A DNA stretch of 64,000 bases, from the NCBI RefSeq assembly GCF_002119725.1, contig NZ_CP021109.1, positions 2,108,001 through 2,172,000 of the forward strand. Direction: 5' to 3'. Below the pieces are notes generated by a model. The model was not told the DNA's origin. It worked only from the letters and a program-made list of their open reading frames with translations, and did no database searches. The DNA comes from Bordetella genomosp. 9 (lineage in GTDB: Bacteria > Pseudomonadota > Gammaproteobacteria > Burkholderiales > Burkholderiaceae_B). Shown piece by piece: positions 1 to 10,339 of this stretch (the first letter of the stretch is position 1; every line of letters starts with the position of its first letter). The position numbers and the translations under genes were made by a program.

Positions 1-260
1 GTCATGCGCTGCGCAATGCCCTGATGCCGATCGTCACGCTGGTCACGCTGCTGTTCGGCGAGCTGCTGGCCGGCGCCGTCCTGACCGAGCAGGTGTTCAC
101 CATTCCCGGCTTCGGCAAGTTGGTCGTCGATGCGGTGTTCAACCGCGACTATGCCGTGGTGCAAGGCGTCGTTCTCTGCGTCGCCGTGGGTTTCATCGTG
201 ATGAACCTGCTGGCCGACATTCTCTATATCGTTGTCAATCCCCGTCTGAGGCATTCATGA
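1..260 (+). CDS. Peptide-type ABC transporter permease (DppB family), C-terminal part
   Basis: This is the last ~86 codons of an inner-membrane permease; the gene starts upstream of the window. The visible part begins with [12 protein letters not shown] and continues with [20 protein letters not shown], the strongly conserved end of DppB/OppB/GsiC permeases, then a hydrophobic segment and the closing NPRLRHS. In this family the protein pairs with a DppC-type permease to form the channel for dipeptides, oligopeptides, glutathione or opines. Its TGA stop overlaps the ATG of the next permease (ATGA), so the two are translationally coupled. The substrate cannot be told from this fragment because the binding-protein gene is outside the window. 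Confidence 0.93.
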   Translation, partial: HALRNALMPIVTLVTLLFGELLAGAVLTEQVFTIPGFGKLVVDAVFNRDYAVVQGVVLCVAVGFIVMNLLADILYIVVNPRLRHS

Positions 261-1135
261 GCGCACATCCTGCCGTGGCTTCCGCCGGCGCGATGCCACG
301 CCGCACGAACCGGGCGTGGACCAAGTTCCGCCGCAACCGCATTGCGATGATCGGCGCGATCATCGTGCTGTTCTTCGTCGTGGTGGCGATCTTCGCGCCG
401 CTGCTCGCCAATCACGATCCGTTCCAGACCAGTTTCACATCCATCCGCAAGCCGCCGTCCGCGAAGTTCTGGCTGGGAACCGACGAACTGGGCCGCGATA
501 TCTACACGCGCATGCTGTACGGCGCGCGGGCGTCGCTGATGGCGGGCCTGGCGTCGGTGATCATTGCGATGATCGTCGGAGTGCCGTTCGGCCTGCTGGC
601 CGGCTATTTCGGCAAGTGGACCGACAGCGCCATTTCGCGCGTGACCGAAGCGCTGCTGGCGATTCCCTTCCTGATCCTGGCGATCGCGCTGGCGGCCTTT
701 CTCGGGCCCAGCCTGGTCAACGCCATGATCGCCATCGGCGTGTCGGCCGCGCCGAAGTTCGTGCGGCTGGCGCGCGGCCAGGTGCTGGCCGTGAAGAACG
801 AAGATTACGTGCAAAGCGCGCGGGCGCTGGGCGCCTCGGACCGGCGCATCATCCTGCGCCACATCCTGCCCAACATCATGCCGCCGCTGATCGTGCAGGC
901 GACCATCACCATCGCCACGGCGATCATCGCGGAGGCCAGCCTGTCGTTCCTGGGCCTGGGTCTGCAGCCGCCCAATCCATCGTGGGGCTCGATGCTCAAT
1001 ACCGCCAAGAACTTCATGACCCAGGCGCCCTGGATGTCGATTTTCCCCGGTTCGGCCATCTTCCTGGCCGTGCTCGGATTCAACCTGCTGGGCGACGGGT
1101 TGCGCGATGCCCTCGACCCGCGTCAGGAGAAGTAA
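257..1135 (+). CDS. Peptide-type ABC transporter permease (DppC family)
   Basis: A 292-residue inner-membrane permease, the usual length for DppC/OppC/GsiD. A cytoplasmic, basic N-terminus (residues 15-30) is followed by the OppC_N-like segment [14 protein letters not shown] and the family signature HDPFQTS...[21 protein letters not shown]. The EAA loop that docks on the ATPase is visible around residue 190 ([20 protein letters not shown]). The protein ends with the typical [14 protein letters not shown]. It overlaps the upstream permease by four bases and is followed five bases later by the ATPase gene, so the three form one operon. Import of peptides or related small compounds is inferred from the family; the exact substrate is unknown. 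Confidence 0.95.
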   Translation: MSAHPAVASAGAMPRRTNRAWTKFRRNRIAMIGAIIVLFFVVVAIFAPLLANHDPFQTSFTSIRKPPSAKFWLGTDELGRDIYTRMLYGARASLMAGLASVIIAMIVGVPFGLLAGYFGKWTDSAISRVTEALLAIPFLILAIALAAFLGPSLVNAMIAIGVSAAPKFVRLARGQVLAVKNEDYVQSARALGASDRRIILRHILPNIMPPLIVQATITIATAIIAEASLSFLGLGLQPPNPSWGSMLNTAKNFMTQAPWMSIFPGSAIFLAVLGFNLLGDGLRDALDPRQEK

Positions 1136-1140
1136 GCGCA

Positions 1141-3024
<1,884 letters not shown>

Positions 3025-3025
3025 G

Positions 3026-3060
3026 GGGGGCGGCTGGCCGCCGCCCCCGCTTGCGCAAGC
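3026..3060. terminator. GC-rich double hairpin between convergent genes
   Basis: Directly after the TGA of the double ATPase there is a perfect 9-bp stem, GGGGGCGGC / GCCGCCCCC (3026-3034 and 3040-3048), with a 5-nt loop. The palindrome GCTTGCGCAAGC follows at 3049-3060. There is no T-run, so this is a likely but not canonical terminator serving the ABC operon from the left and perhaps the large reverse-strand gene from the right. Confidence 0.5.
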
Positions 3061-3102
3061 GCGCGAATGGCCGGCGCCGGAACGGGGCGGCCGTTCAAGC
3101 GC

Positions 3103-6100
3103 TTAGCCCTGTTCAGGCACGGCAAGCTGCGCATCGGCCAGATACCGCCGCGTAAGCGGTTCCAGAACCTCGAACTTCATGTCCCGCCAAACGGCGTGCC
3201 CCAGCTCGCGCTGCGCGTCGGTATCGGCGCCGTCGATGCCCCGCGCCTGCAGTTCGGCGCGGATTTTCTCTTGCAGCGGCGTGCCGGCAAGCTGGTGAAG
3301 CTGCGCTTCGGCCTGCGCGTAGCGCTCGCCCAGGCGCTGCCGGATCAGCGCGTTCCAGCTATCGTCCAGGACGAGATACCGGTAGAACTCCTTGCCTTCC
3401 GCGTCCAGGACTTCCTGCAAGGCCGCATCCAGGTTTTCCGAGGTCACGCGGGACACGCTCATGAAGCGCATCCGCGGCGCGACCAGCGACAGCCCCAGGC
3501 GGTCGCGCAGGCCGACGGCATAGGCCAGGTAGACTTCCACATCGTCGAGGTGCGCGTCCGACTTGATGTGCCGGTACGCGATCTCCTGCAGCTTGCCGAT
3601 GCGGAACGTCTGCCGCAGCGCGTCCACGGCCTTGCGAGGCTCATAAATGCCGAGCCGGACGTCGTCGTGCACGCGCAGGCGGCGCAGTTCCGACAGCGTC
3701 AGCGAAACGCGGTCTTCGCACTGCTCGCTGGCGGTCACGCAGGCCTGCAGGGTCCTGTCCAACAGCGGCTTGCGTTCCGGCTTGGCGAGCTCGGCCAGCC
3801 ATTCCCGCACGTCGGCGCGGAAATCGGGGTCGTCATGGCTGACGGATTGACGAAGGTAATCGAGGAAGCGGGCGAATTGCCCGCCGGCGGCGCGGCCCTC
3901 CGGTGTCCCGCGGACGTCTGCGCCGATCGCTTCCCAGCGGGCGGCCGCCGCTGCATCCTCGTCTCCCAGCCATGCGCGCGCCGCATCGGCCAGCGTGCCG
4001 GATGCGGTGTCGAGCGCCGGATCCTCATCGGCGATGAACCTGACTTGCGGCCCGGCGCCGGCCCTGAAGCGGGCCGTCAAATCCTCCTGGACGCGGATGG
4101 GAATGGGGTTGCCGTCCAGCAGGATGGTGCACGATGGCGTATCGATTTCCGCGGGCACGCCGGTCAAGGCGTTGTCGCGCACATCGAGAAGCCGCGTGCC
4201 CGCCGGTACGCCGCGCGGAAGGTCGCGCAGGCGGTTGCCTGAAGCAATCACGGTTTCGATGGCGGCGGGCAACGGGGCGGGCAGCGTCTCCAGGGCGCAA
4301 TCCTCCACGTCCAGCAGCGACAGCGTCGGCGGCAGGGCGGGCAGCGCGGCCAGCTCACGGTTGCGGGCCAGTTTCAGCGTGTGGATGCGCGTTGCGGAAA
4401 GGTCGGGCACGCGGGGCAGGTCATTGTCGGACAGCACCAGGGTCTCGAGCGTGTCGGGCATCGGGGCCGATATCCGCGTCAGCACATTGTGGTCCGCGAT
4501 CAGCGTGGTCAGATCGGGCGGAAGCGGCGGCAGGCTGGCCAGCGAGTTCCTGCCGGCCTGCAGGACCTTCAGCGTGCGGGGCAGTCCGTCGATCTGCCCC
4601 AGCAGATTGTTCGATACATCCAGGTACTCGAGCGCTTCCAGCCGCGCGAGCCTGTCAGCGGGCAGCCGGGTCAGGTGATTCCAGGAAACATCCAGAAAGA
4701 CCAGCGTTGGCGGCAGTTCGTCGAATACGCCAGCCCCGGTGTCCCGCGCCGACAGCCGCCTCAGGCCCTTCGCGCGGGAAAGATTGCGCCAGTCCGTTAT
4801 CCGGTTGTGATCGATCTTCAACTCATACGTGTTGTCCCGCAGGGGCGGAACGGCGTCCAGGCCCCTGTCGTACAGGTGGATGGACGGCCCCTCGGGAACC
4901 GGGGCGAGTTCATCCTGCAGCACGCGGATGAACGCGTCTTTATCGAGCCCGCCGAAGCAGTCGGCCAGCCATAGTTGCTGGCGCATGGAGTTCACGGCAA
5001 GCCGGCGTCGCGCGTCGCCCCCCGCCCACGCCGCCCATTCCGCTTCCAGAGCCGGCTCGAAGGCGGGCCTGCCGCTTCGGCCCGCGCGGAAGAAGGCGTT
5101 CAGGTAGACCTCGCGGAAGGGCTGGCCGCCCTGGAGCAGTCCCGTCATGTTGTTGTAGACCGCCGCCAATTCCCGCACGGCGGCGTCGTCGTCCGACGCC
5201 AGGGCGGACAGGTGCAGATGCCATACGCCGCCGCGCACGGGCTCGGCCAGCGACGGCCGCTGCCCGGCTGCCGGGTCGTCGTCGATCAGCACGATCTCCG
5301 GGACCTGACCGAGTTTTTCATGGCAGGCCTGCATCGCGCGCAGGATGGCGTCGCCGCGCGGCGTGGCGCGCAGCCGTGACAGCAGCGCGTCGATCGCATC
5401 GCGCTGCGGCGCCGTGGCCCCGCCGCGCACCCGGCCGATCAGCAAGGCGCCGTACGGATCCGGCGTGCGGATCGAGGCGTTGCCGGCCCCCGATGCCTGA
5501 GCGTGCGCCGGGGCCGGGCCGCGCCCGCCGCCGCGCAGGCCAGGCGCGTCGGCATGGCGCCACACGGACTTTTCGGGATCATGGAAGAGGCGATGCGGGA
5601 CACGGTCCCGCCGGGCGCCGGGCGCCGTTACGACGCGCCAGACCGGCCGGCCGGCCGTGGACGCAGGGTCCCGGGCAACTTGCACATAGTCATCGCCGAT
5701 TCGCGCGTAGTGCCTGCCCTCGAGCGTATGCGTGCCATCCGCGCCGGCCCGCCGCGCGCCAAGCGCGTTGCGCAGGCTCGGCGACGCGACGCGGTGGCGC
5801 GACAGCGCTTCCATGGACAAGACGCGATACAGGCGTCCTTCGCGATCGGCCGCCAGCAGCGGACCCTGTCTATTCCCCGTCCAAGCGTCGACCATCGTGT
5901 AGACGCGCGACCGCGCGTCGCCGTACGGCAGCACGGCCAGCGTGTCGCCGTTTGCCGCCCGCGCTTGAAGCGTGCCAAGCGGCCGGATGCCCGGATCCCG
6001 TTTTGCGGCCGCAAGGCTTTGGGCCGGCAACCGCCATGCGCCGTCTTCAAAAGAGGCGGCGCGGCGGCGCAGGGCAGACTGTGCGAACACGTTCGCAAGG

Positions 6101-7791
6101 CGGGGATGACTGGCGCGCATCGCCCTTGCCATGCGCGTCGCGTCGGCTGCCGGCAAGGGATCCGGCGCGGCGGCCGCCGAACGAAACGTGCGGACCGCCG
6201 TCTTGATGACGTCGCGCAATTTCGGCAGCGCCCGTTGCGCCCCGGGCCGAACCGACGCGGCCGCGGCGGTCAGGCCGCGGCCCGCCGGACGCGCGGCCGC
6301 GCCCAGCGCGCGTCCGGCCGCCGCGCCCGCCCGCGCGCTGGCGCAAAGCATGGGCAGGGCAAAGCTGATGAGATCGATCCCGCCGCTGACGACCGCCGTT
6401 TGCAGGTCGTCGTTGCGGGCGGCGACGATCATGCGTCGAAACGGCACGAAGTCGAGCAGGACGTCGATGGCTTGTTCCCCCGGCGCCAACCCGCGCGCCT
6501 GCGCCTTGCTGCGGCCCAGGTGGGTTTGCAAGGCCGGCGTCAGCCAATGCGCCAGGCCCGGGCGCGGACCGCTGCCTATCGGGTCGATGGCCACGCGGGT
6601 CTTCCACAAATGGGTTCCGTCCGTACCCTCGGACGAGGCGCCGAAGACGATGTCCCGGCGTTGCTCGGCCCATGCCTGCAGCGTGACGTCGGGCGGCACG
6701 CGGTGGATGCCGCCATCCTCCGTCGACAGAAAGTAGCGGCGGGCGCCCGTCGCGGTGCGCAGGGTAGCGAAGTAACCGCTGGAAGGCGTTTCGCGATCGG
6801 TCCTGCCGTCATAGAGGAAGGCCGCGCCGCGCAGCACCTGGACCTCACGCCGGTAATGCTGGCGACGGGCCGCGGCTATCTCGACGGTTGCGGTATCGGC
6901 GGCGTGGCCAAGCTCGCGCGCAACGCAGGTCAGCCAGCGTTCGGCCAATGCCGTGATCCGGCGGGCCGCGTCCGCCGCGTAGGCGTCGAAGCGCCGGCTG
7001 AATTCGGCGTCGAGCGACGCCGGCAGCCGGCCCCGGACCGCGCCGGTATCCGCGTCCGTCAGCGGGCGATCCGACATGCGCCGGATATCCGCATCGTTCA
7101 GCGCATCGGCATTGAGATAAAAGGCGGCAGCCGGCTTTCGCTCATTCACCGCCGATGGATTGTCGGGGTCCATCAGCTCGGGCGTGTCCACGCGGCGCGC
7201 GGGGTCCAGGCCGGCGCCGCGCAGCAGATCCGCGGCCAGCGCCTGCCGCGTCGGCGGCTTGAGCGCCGCCAGGTCGAGCACCGCCTGTGCCAGGGCCATT
7301 TCGTCGGCAAAGCCGGCTTGCAGGAAGGACTCCATTTGCGCGGCGATGCTTGCATCATCCTTGCCTGCGCCGTCCGCCTTGCCGGTCATGCCGTGCGCTT
7401 CCAGTGCGGCCTCGGCCAGCGCGCGCATGCGCGCGGCGTGATTGCCGTGCAGAAGAAGGTCCACGATCCGTTGTCCGCCCAAGGCCGCGACGTCTTCGAT
7501 CGGATACGCGTCCGGATCCTGGCGCAACTGCCGCAAGGTCCAGCGCCCGAAAGCCACAGCCGCGGCTTGCCGTGCGTCCGCGGGATGCGAGGGGGCGCCC
7601 GCGCCGGACCCGGCGCCCGCTTCGGGGTCGCCCACTGGCGGCAGGAGCCAGCCGGCGAAAGCCAACAGCTCGGCCAGCGCCGCTGCGTCGAAATCGTGGC
7701 CGGGAGGAGCGGAATCACCGTCGTGCGCCGGTGCGGGGCCGCGCGGGGGGACGGTGATGAGGAGAGCGTGGGAAGCGCTTGGAATCTGCAT
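3103..7791 (-). CDS. Large leucine-rich-repeat protein with NEL-type E3 ubiquitin ligase domain (predicted secreted effector)
   Basis: A 1562-residue protein. Residues ~975-1230 are a run of about eleven 20-22-residue leucine-rich repeats of the IpaH/SspH kind (L..LP..LP..L..L....N.L). Residues ~1255-1562 match the novel E3 ligase (NEL) fold: the catalytic block EQCEDRVSLTLSEL has the Cys-x-Asp motif intact, with Cys1358, Glu1359 and Asp1360, and the helical tail (FYRYLVLDDSWNALIRQRL) is also present. In known NEL proteins this Cys accepts ubiquitin from a host E2, and the LRR binds substrates and restrains activity. Residues ~220-500 resemble the N-terminal domain that many Pseudomonas NEL proteins share with dermonecrotic-toxin-like proteins; residues ~800-890 may be a degenerate protease-like domain. 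No Sec signal peptide is seen. The ATG chosen has GGAG eight bases upstream; an in-frame start 27 codons earlier lacks one. No secretion genes or chaperone lie nearby. The route (type III or other) is unknown. Confidence 0.9.
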   Translation of the reverse strand: MQIPSASHALLITVPPRGPAPAHDGDSAPPGHDFDAAALAELLAFAGWLLPPVGDPEAGAGSGAGAPSHPADARQAAAVAFGRWTLRQLRQDPDAYPIEDVAALGGQRIVDLLLHGNHAARMRALAEAALEAHGMTGKADGAGKDDASIAAQMESFLQAGFADEMALAQAVLDLAALKPPTRQALAADLLRGAGLDPARRVDTPELMDPDNPSAVNERKPAAAFYLNADALNDADIRRMSDRPLTDADTGAVRGRLPASLDAEFSRRFDAYAADAARRITALAERWLTCVARELGHAADTATVEIAAARRQHYRREVQVLRGAAFLYDGRTDRETPSSGYFATLRTATGARRYFLSTEDGGIHRVPPDVTLQAWAEQRRDIVFGASSEGTDGTHLWKTRVAIDPIGSGPRPGLAHWLTPALQTHLGRSKAQARGLAPGEQAIDVLLDFVPFRRMIVAARNDDLQTAVVSGGIDLISFALPMLCASARAGAAAGRALGAAARPAGRGLTAAAASVRPGAQRALPKLRDVIKTAVRTFRSAAAAPDPLPAADATRMARAMRASHPRLANVFAQSALRRRAASFEDGAWRLPAQSLAAAKRDPGIRPLGTLQARAANGDTLAVLPYGDARSRVYTMVDAWTGNRQGPLLAADREGRLYRVLSMEALSRHRVASPSLRNALGARRAGADGTHTLEGRHYARIGDDYVQVARDPASTAGRPVWRVVTAPGARRDRVPHRLFHDPEKSVWRHADAPGLRGGGRGPAPAHAQASGAGNASIRTPDPYGALLIGRVRGGATAPQRDAIDALLSRLRATPRGDAILRAMQACHEKLGQVPEIVLIDDDPAAGQRPSLAEPVRGGVWHLHLSALASDDDAAVRELAAVYNNMTGLLQGGQPFREVYLNAFFRAGRSGRPAFEPALEAEWAAWAGGDARRRLAVNSMRQQLWLADCFGGLDKDAFIRVLQDELAPVPEGPSIHLYDRGLDAVPPLRDNTYELKIDHNRITDWRNLSRAKGLRRLSARDTGAGVFDELPPTLVFLDVSWNHLTRLPADRLARLEALEYLDVSNNLLGQIDGLPRTLKVLQAGRNSLASLPPLPPDLTTLIADHNVLTRISAPMPDTLETLVLSDNDLPRVPDLSATRIHTLKLARNRELAALPALPPTLSLLDVEDCALETLPAPLPAAIETVIASGNRLRDLPRGVPAGTRLLDVRDNALTGVPAEIDTPSCTILLDGNPIPIRVQEDLTARFRAGAGPQVRFIADEDPALDTASGTLADAARAWLGDEDAAAAARWEAIGADVRGTPEGRAAGGQFARFLDYLRQSVSHDDPDFRADVREWLAELAKPERKPLLDRTLQACVTASEQCEDRVSLTLSELRRLRVHDDVRLGIYEPRKAVDALRQTFRIGKLQEIAYRHIKSDAHLDDVEVYLAYAVGLRDRLGLSLVAPRMRFMSVSRVTSENLDAALQEVLDAEGKEFYRYLVLDDSWNALIRQRLGERYAQAEAQLHQLAGTPLQEKIRAELQARGIDGADTDAQRELGHAVWRDMKFEVLEPLTRRYLADAQLAVPEQG

Positions 7792-7811
7792 GGGTGTCTC
7801 CGGGCGGAACA

Positions 7812-7846
7812 CCGGGCGCCTTGAACGGGGAGGGAGCGGCGCCCGG
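7812..7846. repeat. 9-bp perfect inverted repeat upstream of the NEL-protein gene
   Basis: CCGGGCGCC at 7812-7820 and GGCGCCCGG at 7838-7846, spaced by 17 nt, lie 20-55 bp upstream of the chosen start of the NEL-protein gene, in the 238-bp gap shared with divergent yaeQ. It could fold in the 5' leader or be a protein-binding site; no function is known. Nothing else is recognised in this gap except a TATGAT -10-like hexamer at 7996-8001 placed for yaeQ. Confidence 0.35.
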
Positions 7847-8029
7847 AAAGCGGTAGTGCCTTCGCCACGCAATACGCTCCCGGAATGGGCATGCAGGCTT
7901 GCGCCCTGCGCCGCTTCGGGACACCGCGCCTCGGCCTCGCGCTCGGACGCCGGGGTGTTGCATGCCGCGCCGGCCCGGCCCTTGCGGCTCGAGCGTTATG
8001 ATGCCGGGTTTCGCAGGAACGGATACGTC

Positions 8030-8566
8030 ATGGCATTGCGCGCAACCATCTACAAGGCCGATCTGAACGTGGCCGACAATGACCGCCGCTATTACGGCAA
8101 CCATGCCCTGACGGTGGCCCGCCATCCGTCGGAAACCGACGAGCGGATGATGGTGCGCATCCTGGCCTACGCACTTAACGCCGACGAGGCCCTGGCCTTC
8201 ACGAAAGGGCTGAGCGAGACCGATGAACCGGATATCTGGCGCAAGGACCTGACAGGGGCGATCGACCTGTGGATCGAGGTGGGCCAGCCCGACGAACGCC
8301 GCATCCTGAAGGCCTGCGGGCGCGCCGCGCAAGTGCTGGTCTACTGCTACGGGCACGCCAGCGCCTTGTGGTGGCAGGGCGTGCGCGACCGCGTGGCGCG
8401 GGCGCGCAACCTCAAGGTTGTCTACGTGCCGTCGGAAGCCGCGCAGGCCCTGGGCGCGCTGACGCAGAGAACCATGTCGCTGGACGTGAACGTGCAGGAC
8501 GGCGACGCGTATGTGACCGGCGAGGCGGGCAGCGTGGTTGTTACGCCGGAAACGTGGCGCGATTGA
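8030..8566 (+). CDS. yaeQ: YaeQ family protein
   Basis: A 178-residue protein, close to the 181 residues usual for YaeQ. It opens with the family signature ALRATIYKADLNVADNDRRYY and contains RHPSETDERMMVRILAYAL and TDEPDIWRKDLTGAIDLWIEVGQPDERRI, all characteristic of YaeQ, which has a PD-(D/E)xK-like nuclease fold. The family was first described as a multicopy suppressor of RfaH loss; its biochemical activity is not established. The ATG is placed at the start of the conserved block although the frame is open further upstream. A TATGAT -10-like element lies 28 bases upstream of the start codon. Downstream it converges with ubiC. Confidence 0.93.
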   Translation: MALRATIYKADLNVADNDRRYYGNHALTVARHPSETDERMMVRILAYALNADEALAFTKGLSETDEPDIWRKDLTGAIDLWIEVGQPDERRILKACGRAAQVLVYCYGHASALWWQGVRDRVARARNLKVVYVPSEAAQALGALTQRTMSLDVNVQDGDAYVTGEAGSVVVTPETWRD

Positions 8567-8619
8567 GGCGGTGATTTCCGCTGGCGCGCCGCGTGCCGCC
8601 GTATGGCGCGCGGCTGCGC

Positions 8620-9234
8620 TCAGCGGGGGCAGCGGCCGGCGGCCTTGTCCCAGAAGCCGCTCAGGAATCCTTCGGCCACGAGCAGCGGCTCGCCATGGCG
8701 CCAGAACACGGAACGCCGCGCCAGGATGCGCGCATCGCGGCGGATGTCCGACAGCCGGCCGGCGTCGCGTGCGGCATGGCCGCATCTGCCCGACCGTACG
8801 GCCGCAAGCGCCGTGGCGTGAAACGGCACGCCGGGCGCCAGCCGGCGGCATTCGAACGGCGAGCGCGACACGGTGCGATCGTGGTACAGCATGTCGGCCA
8901 GCGGACGGTTGCGCAGGCGGCGCATCCCTTGCCAGGTCGAGCGCGCCGCGGCCAGCGGCGTGAGGCTGCGCGCAACGACGCCGTCGATGCCATCCACCGA
9001 CATCAACACTTCCCGCACCCATACCATCGATCCGCGCCGCAGGCGCATGGCCGCCGCCTCGTCGCCGGGGACCGTCTGGGCATACTCCGCCAGCACGCGC
9101 AGGCGAAACTCGCCCAACTGGCGCAAGCCGGCGGTGAGGGCGCCTGGGCGCAATAGCCAGAATCGTTGGGTGGCGCTGCAGGAAGGGGGAGGGGACGGCG
9201 TCCAGCCGGGACTGTCGGGGCGGAGGATCTTCAT
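8620..9234 (-). CDS. ubiC: Chorismate--pyruvate lyase
   Basis: A 204-residue protein of the UbiC family, which converts chorismate to 4-hydroxybenzoate and pyruvate, the first committed step of ubiquinone synthesis, in the cytoplasm. Recognisable features are the N-terminal [16 protein letters not shown], the central [24 protein letters not shown], the [12 protein letters not shown] block, and the C-terminal [23 protein letters not shown], which carries the Arg and the Glu expected at the product site. It is longer than the Escherichia enzyme (165 residues) mainly through an insertion rich in Arg and Ala at ~140-165. The start codon lies only 8 nt after a GATAAT hexamer on the reverse strand (9243-9248), so the transcript may have almost no leader. 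Confidence 0.88.
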   Translation of the reverse strand: MKILRPDSPGWTPSPPPSCSATQRFWLLRPGALTAGLRQLGEFRLRVLAEYAQTVPGDEAAAMRLRRGSMVWVREVLMSVDGIDGVVARSLTPLAAARSTWQGMRRLRNRPLADMLYHDRTVSRSPFECRRLAPGVPFHATALAAVRSGRCGHAARDAGRLSDIRRDARILARRSVFWRHGEPLLVAEGFLSGFWDKAAGRCPR

Positions 9235-9322
9235 GGCGCCGTATTATCCCGCATCGCCGTGGCGCCCGCCGTCTGCTCCCGCCGCCGCTTGCGGCGGTCG
9301 CGTCCGGTATCGGCTCCACCCG

Positions 9323-9329
9323 TTAGAAT
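9323..9329 (+). promoter_or_regulatory. Extended -10-like element of the pseudouridine synthase gene
   Basis: TTAGAAT fits a sigma-70 -10 box. It overlaps an alternative in-frame ATG at 9328, so the transcript should start a few bases later. This supports the ATG at 9352 as the true start. No convincing -35 hexamer is visible 17 bp upstream. Confidence 0.4.
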
Positions 9330-9351
9330 GTCGGCTTTCGCTTCGCCTCCA

Positions 9352-10083
9352 ATGGAAAAAGTACGCATCTCCAAGCTCATGTCGGAACGCGGCCTGTGTT
9401 CGCGCCGGGAAGCCGACAGCTACATCGAGCGCGGCTGGGTGCGCGTGGACGGCGAAGTCGTGTCCGAGCTGGGCGCCAAGGCCTATCCCACGCAAAGCAT
9501 CACCCTGGAGCGCGCGGCGCAGGCCAGGCAGCAAACCCGCGTCACCATCCTCATCAACAAGCCGGTGGGCTACGTGTCCGGACAGGCTGAACAGGGTTAC
9601 CGGCCCGCCGCCGCGTTGATCGACGCGCGGTCACGCGCCGCCAGCGATCGTTCACCGCTGCGTTTCGACCGTTCCCATCTGCGCGGCCTCGCCGTGGCCG
9701 GCCGCCTGGATATCGATTCCCAGGGCCTGCTCGTCCTGACGCAGGACGGGCGCATCGCCAAACAGCTGATCGGCGAGGATTCGACCGTCGAAAAGGAATA
9801 CCTGGTGCGCGTACAGGGCCGCTTGAGCGAAAACGGTCTGGCGCTGCTCAATCACGGGCTGTCGCTGGATGGCAAACCCTTGCGGCCCGCCAAGGTCGCC
9901 TGGCAGAACGAAGATCAGTTGCGCTTCGTGCTCAGGGAAGGCAAGAAGCGCCAGATACGCCGGATGTGCGAACTCGTTGGCTTGAAGGTCATCGGGTTGA
10001 AGCGCGTCCGGATCGGCCGGGTGGTGCTCGGCGATCTGCCCCTGGGGCAATGGCGCTATCTGCGCGAGGGCGAGCGTTTCTGA
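9352..10083 (+). CDS. rluF: RluF/RsuA-family rRNA pseudouridine synthase
   Basis: A 243-residue RNA-modifying enzyme. Residues 3-50 form an S4 RNA-binding domain ([32 protein letters not shown]). The catalytic domain follows with [11 protein letters not shown] and the active-site block [17 protein letters not shown], whose Asp is the nucleophile partner in all pseudouridine synthases. The C-terminal [27 protein letters not shown] is diagnostic of the RsuA/RluB/E/F branch. The overall pattern fits RluF, which makes pseudouridine 2604 of 23S rRNA, but RluE-like specificity is not excluded. The start is chosen eight codons inside a possible earlier ATG because that ATG sits in the -10 box. Confidence 0.85.
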   Translation: MEKVRISKLMSERGLCSRREADSYIERGWVRVDGEVVSELGAKAYPTQSITLERAAQARQQTRVTILINKPVGYVSGQAEQGYRPAAALIDARSRAASDRSPLRFDRSHLRGLAVAGRLDIDSQGLLVLTQDGRIAKQLIGEDSTVEKEYLVRVQGRLSENGLALLNHGLSLDGKPLRPAKVAWQNEDQLRFVLREGKKRQIRRMCELVGLKVIGLKRVRIGRVVLGDLPLGQWRYLREGERF

Positions 10084-10339
10084 ACGCGCCGGCGCGCAGT
10101 GTGCCGCCCTGGGCGTCGACGCGCCATTGAACCGCCACATGTATTTTTCCCGGGCGGGATGCGATCCGCATGCCTTGCGGCTTCCTATGCCGGCTGCGGG
10201 CGTTTAGCATGGCGGGGCATCCGCGCCATCCAGCCGCGAGCCTGCCGGGACGGCCCTGCCGCCGGCGGACCAGGGCAGATTCAGGCGCGCACCGCTAGAA
10301 CGGGCGGCAAAGACCGCGCCGGTACACAGGAGACCCGCC

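Noticed and set aside
316..1140. N-terminal extension of the double ATPase into the permease gene
   Set aside because: The segment is a shifted-frame translation of the DppC-type permease. The ATG at 1141 has a ribosome-binding site and begins the conserved domain.
5503..7824. 773-codon open frame on the forward strand over the NEL gene
   Set aside because: Arg/Gly/Ala-rich with no domain; the reverse strand encodes the recognisable LRR and NEL domains.
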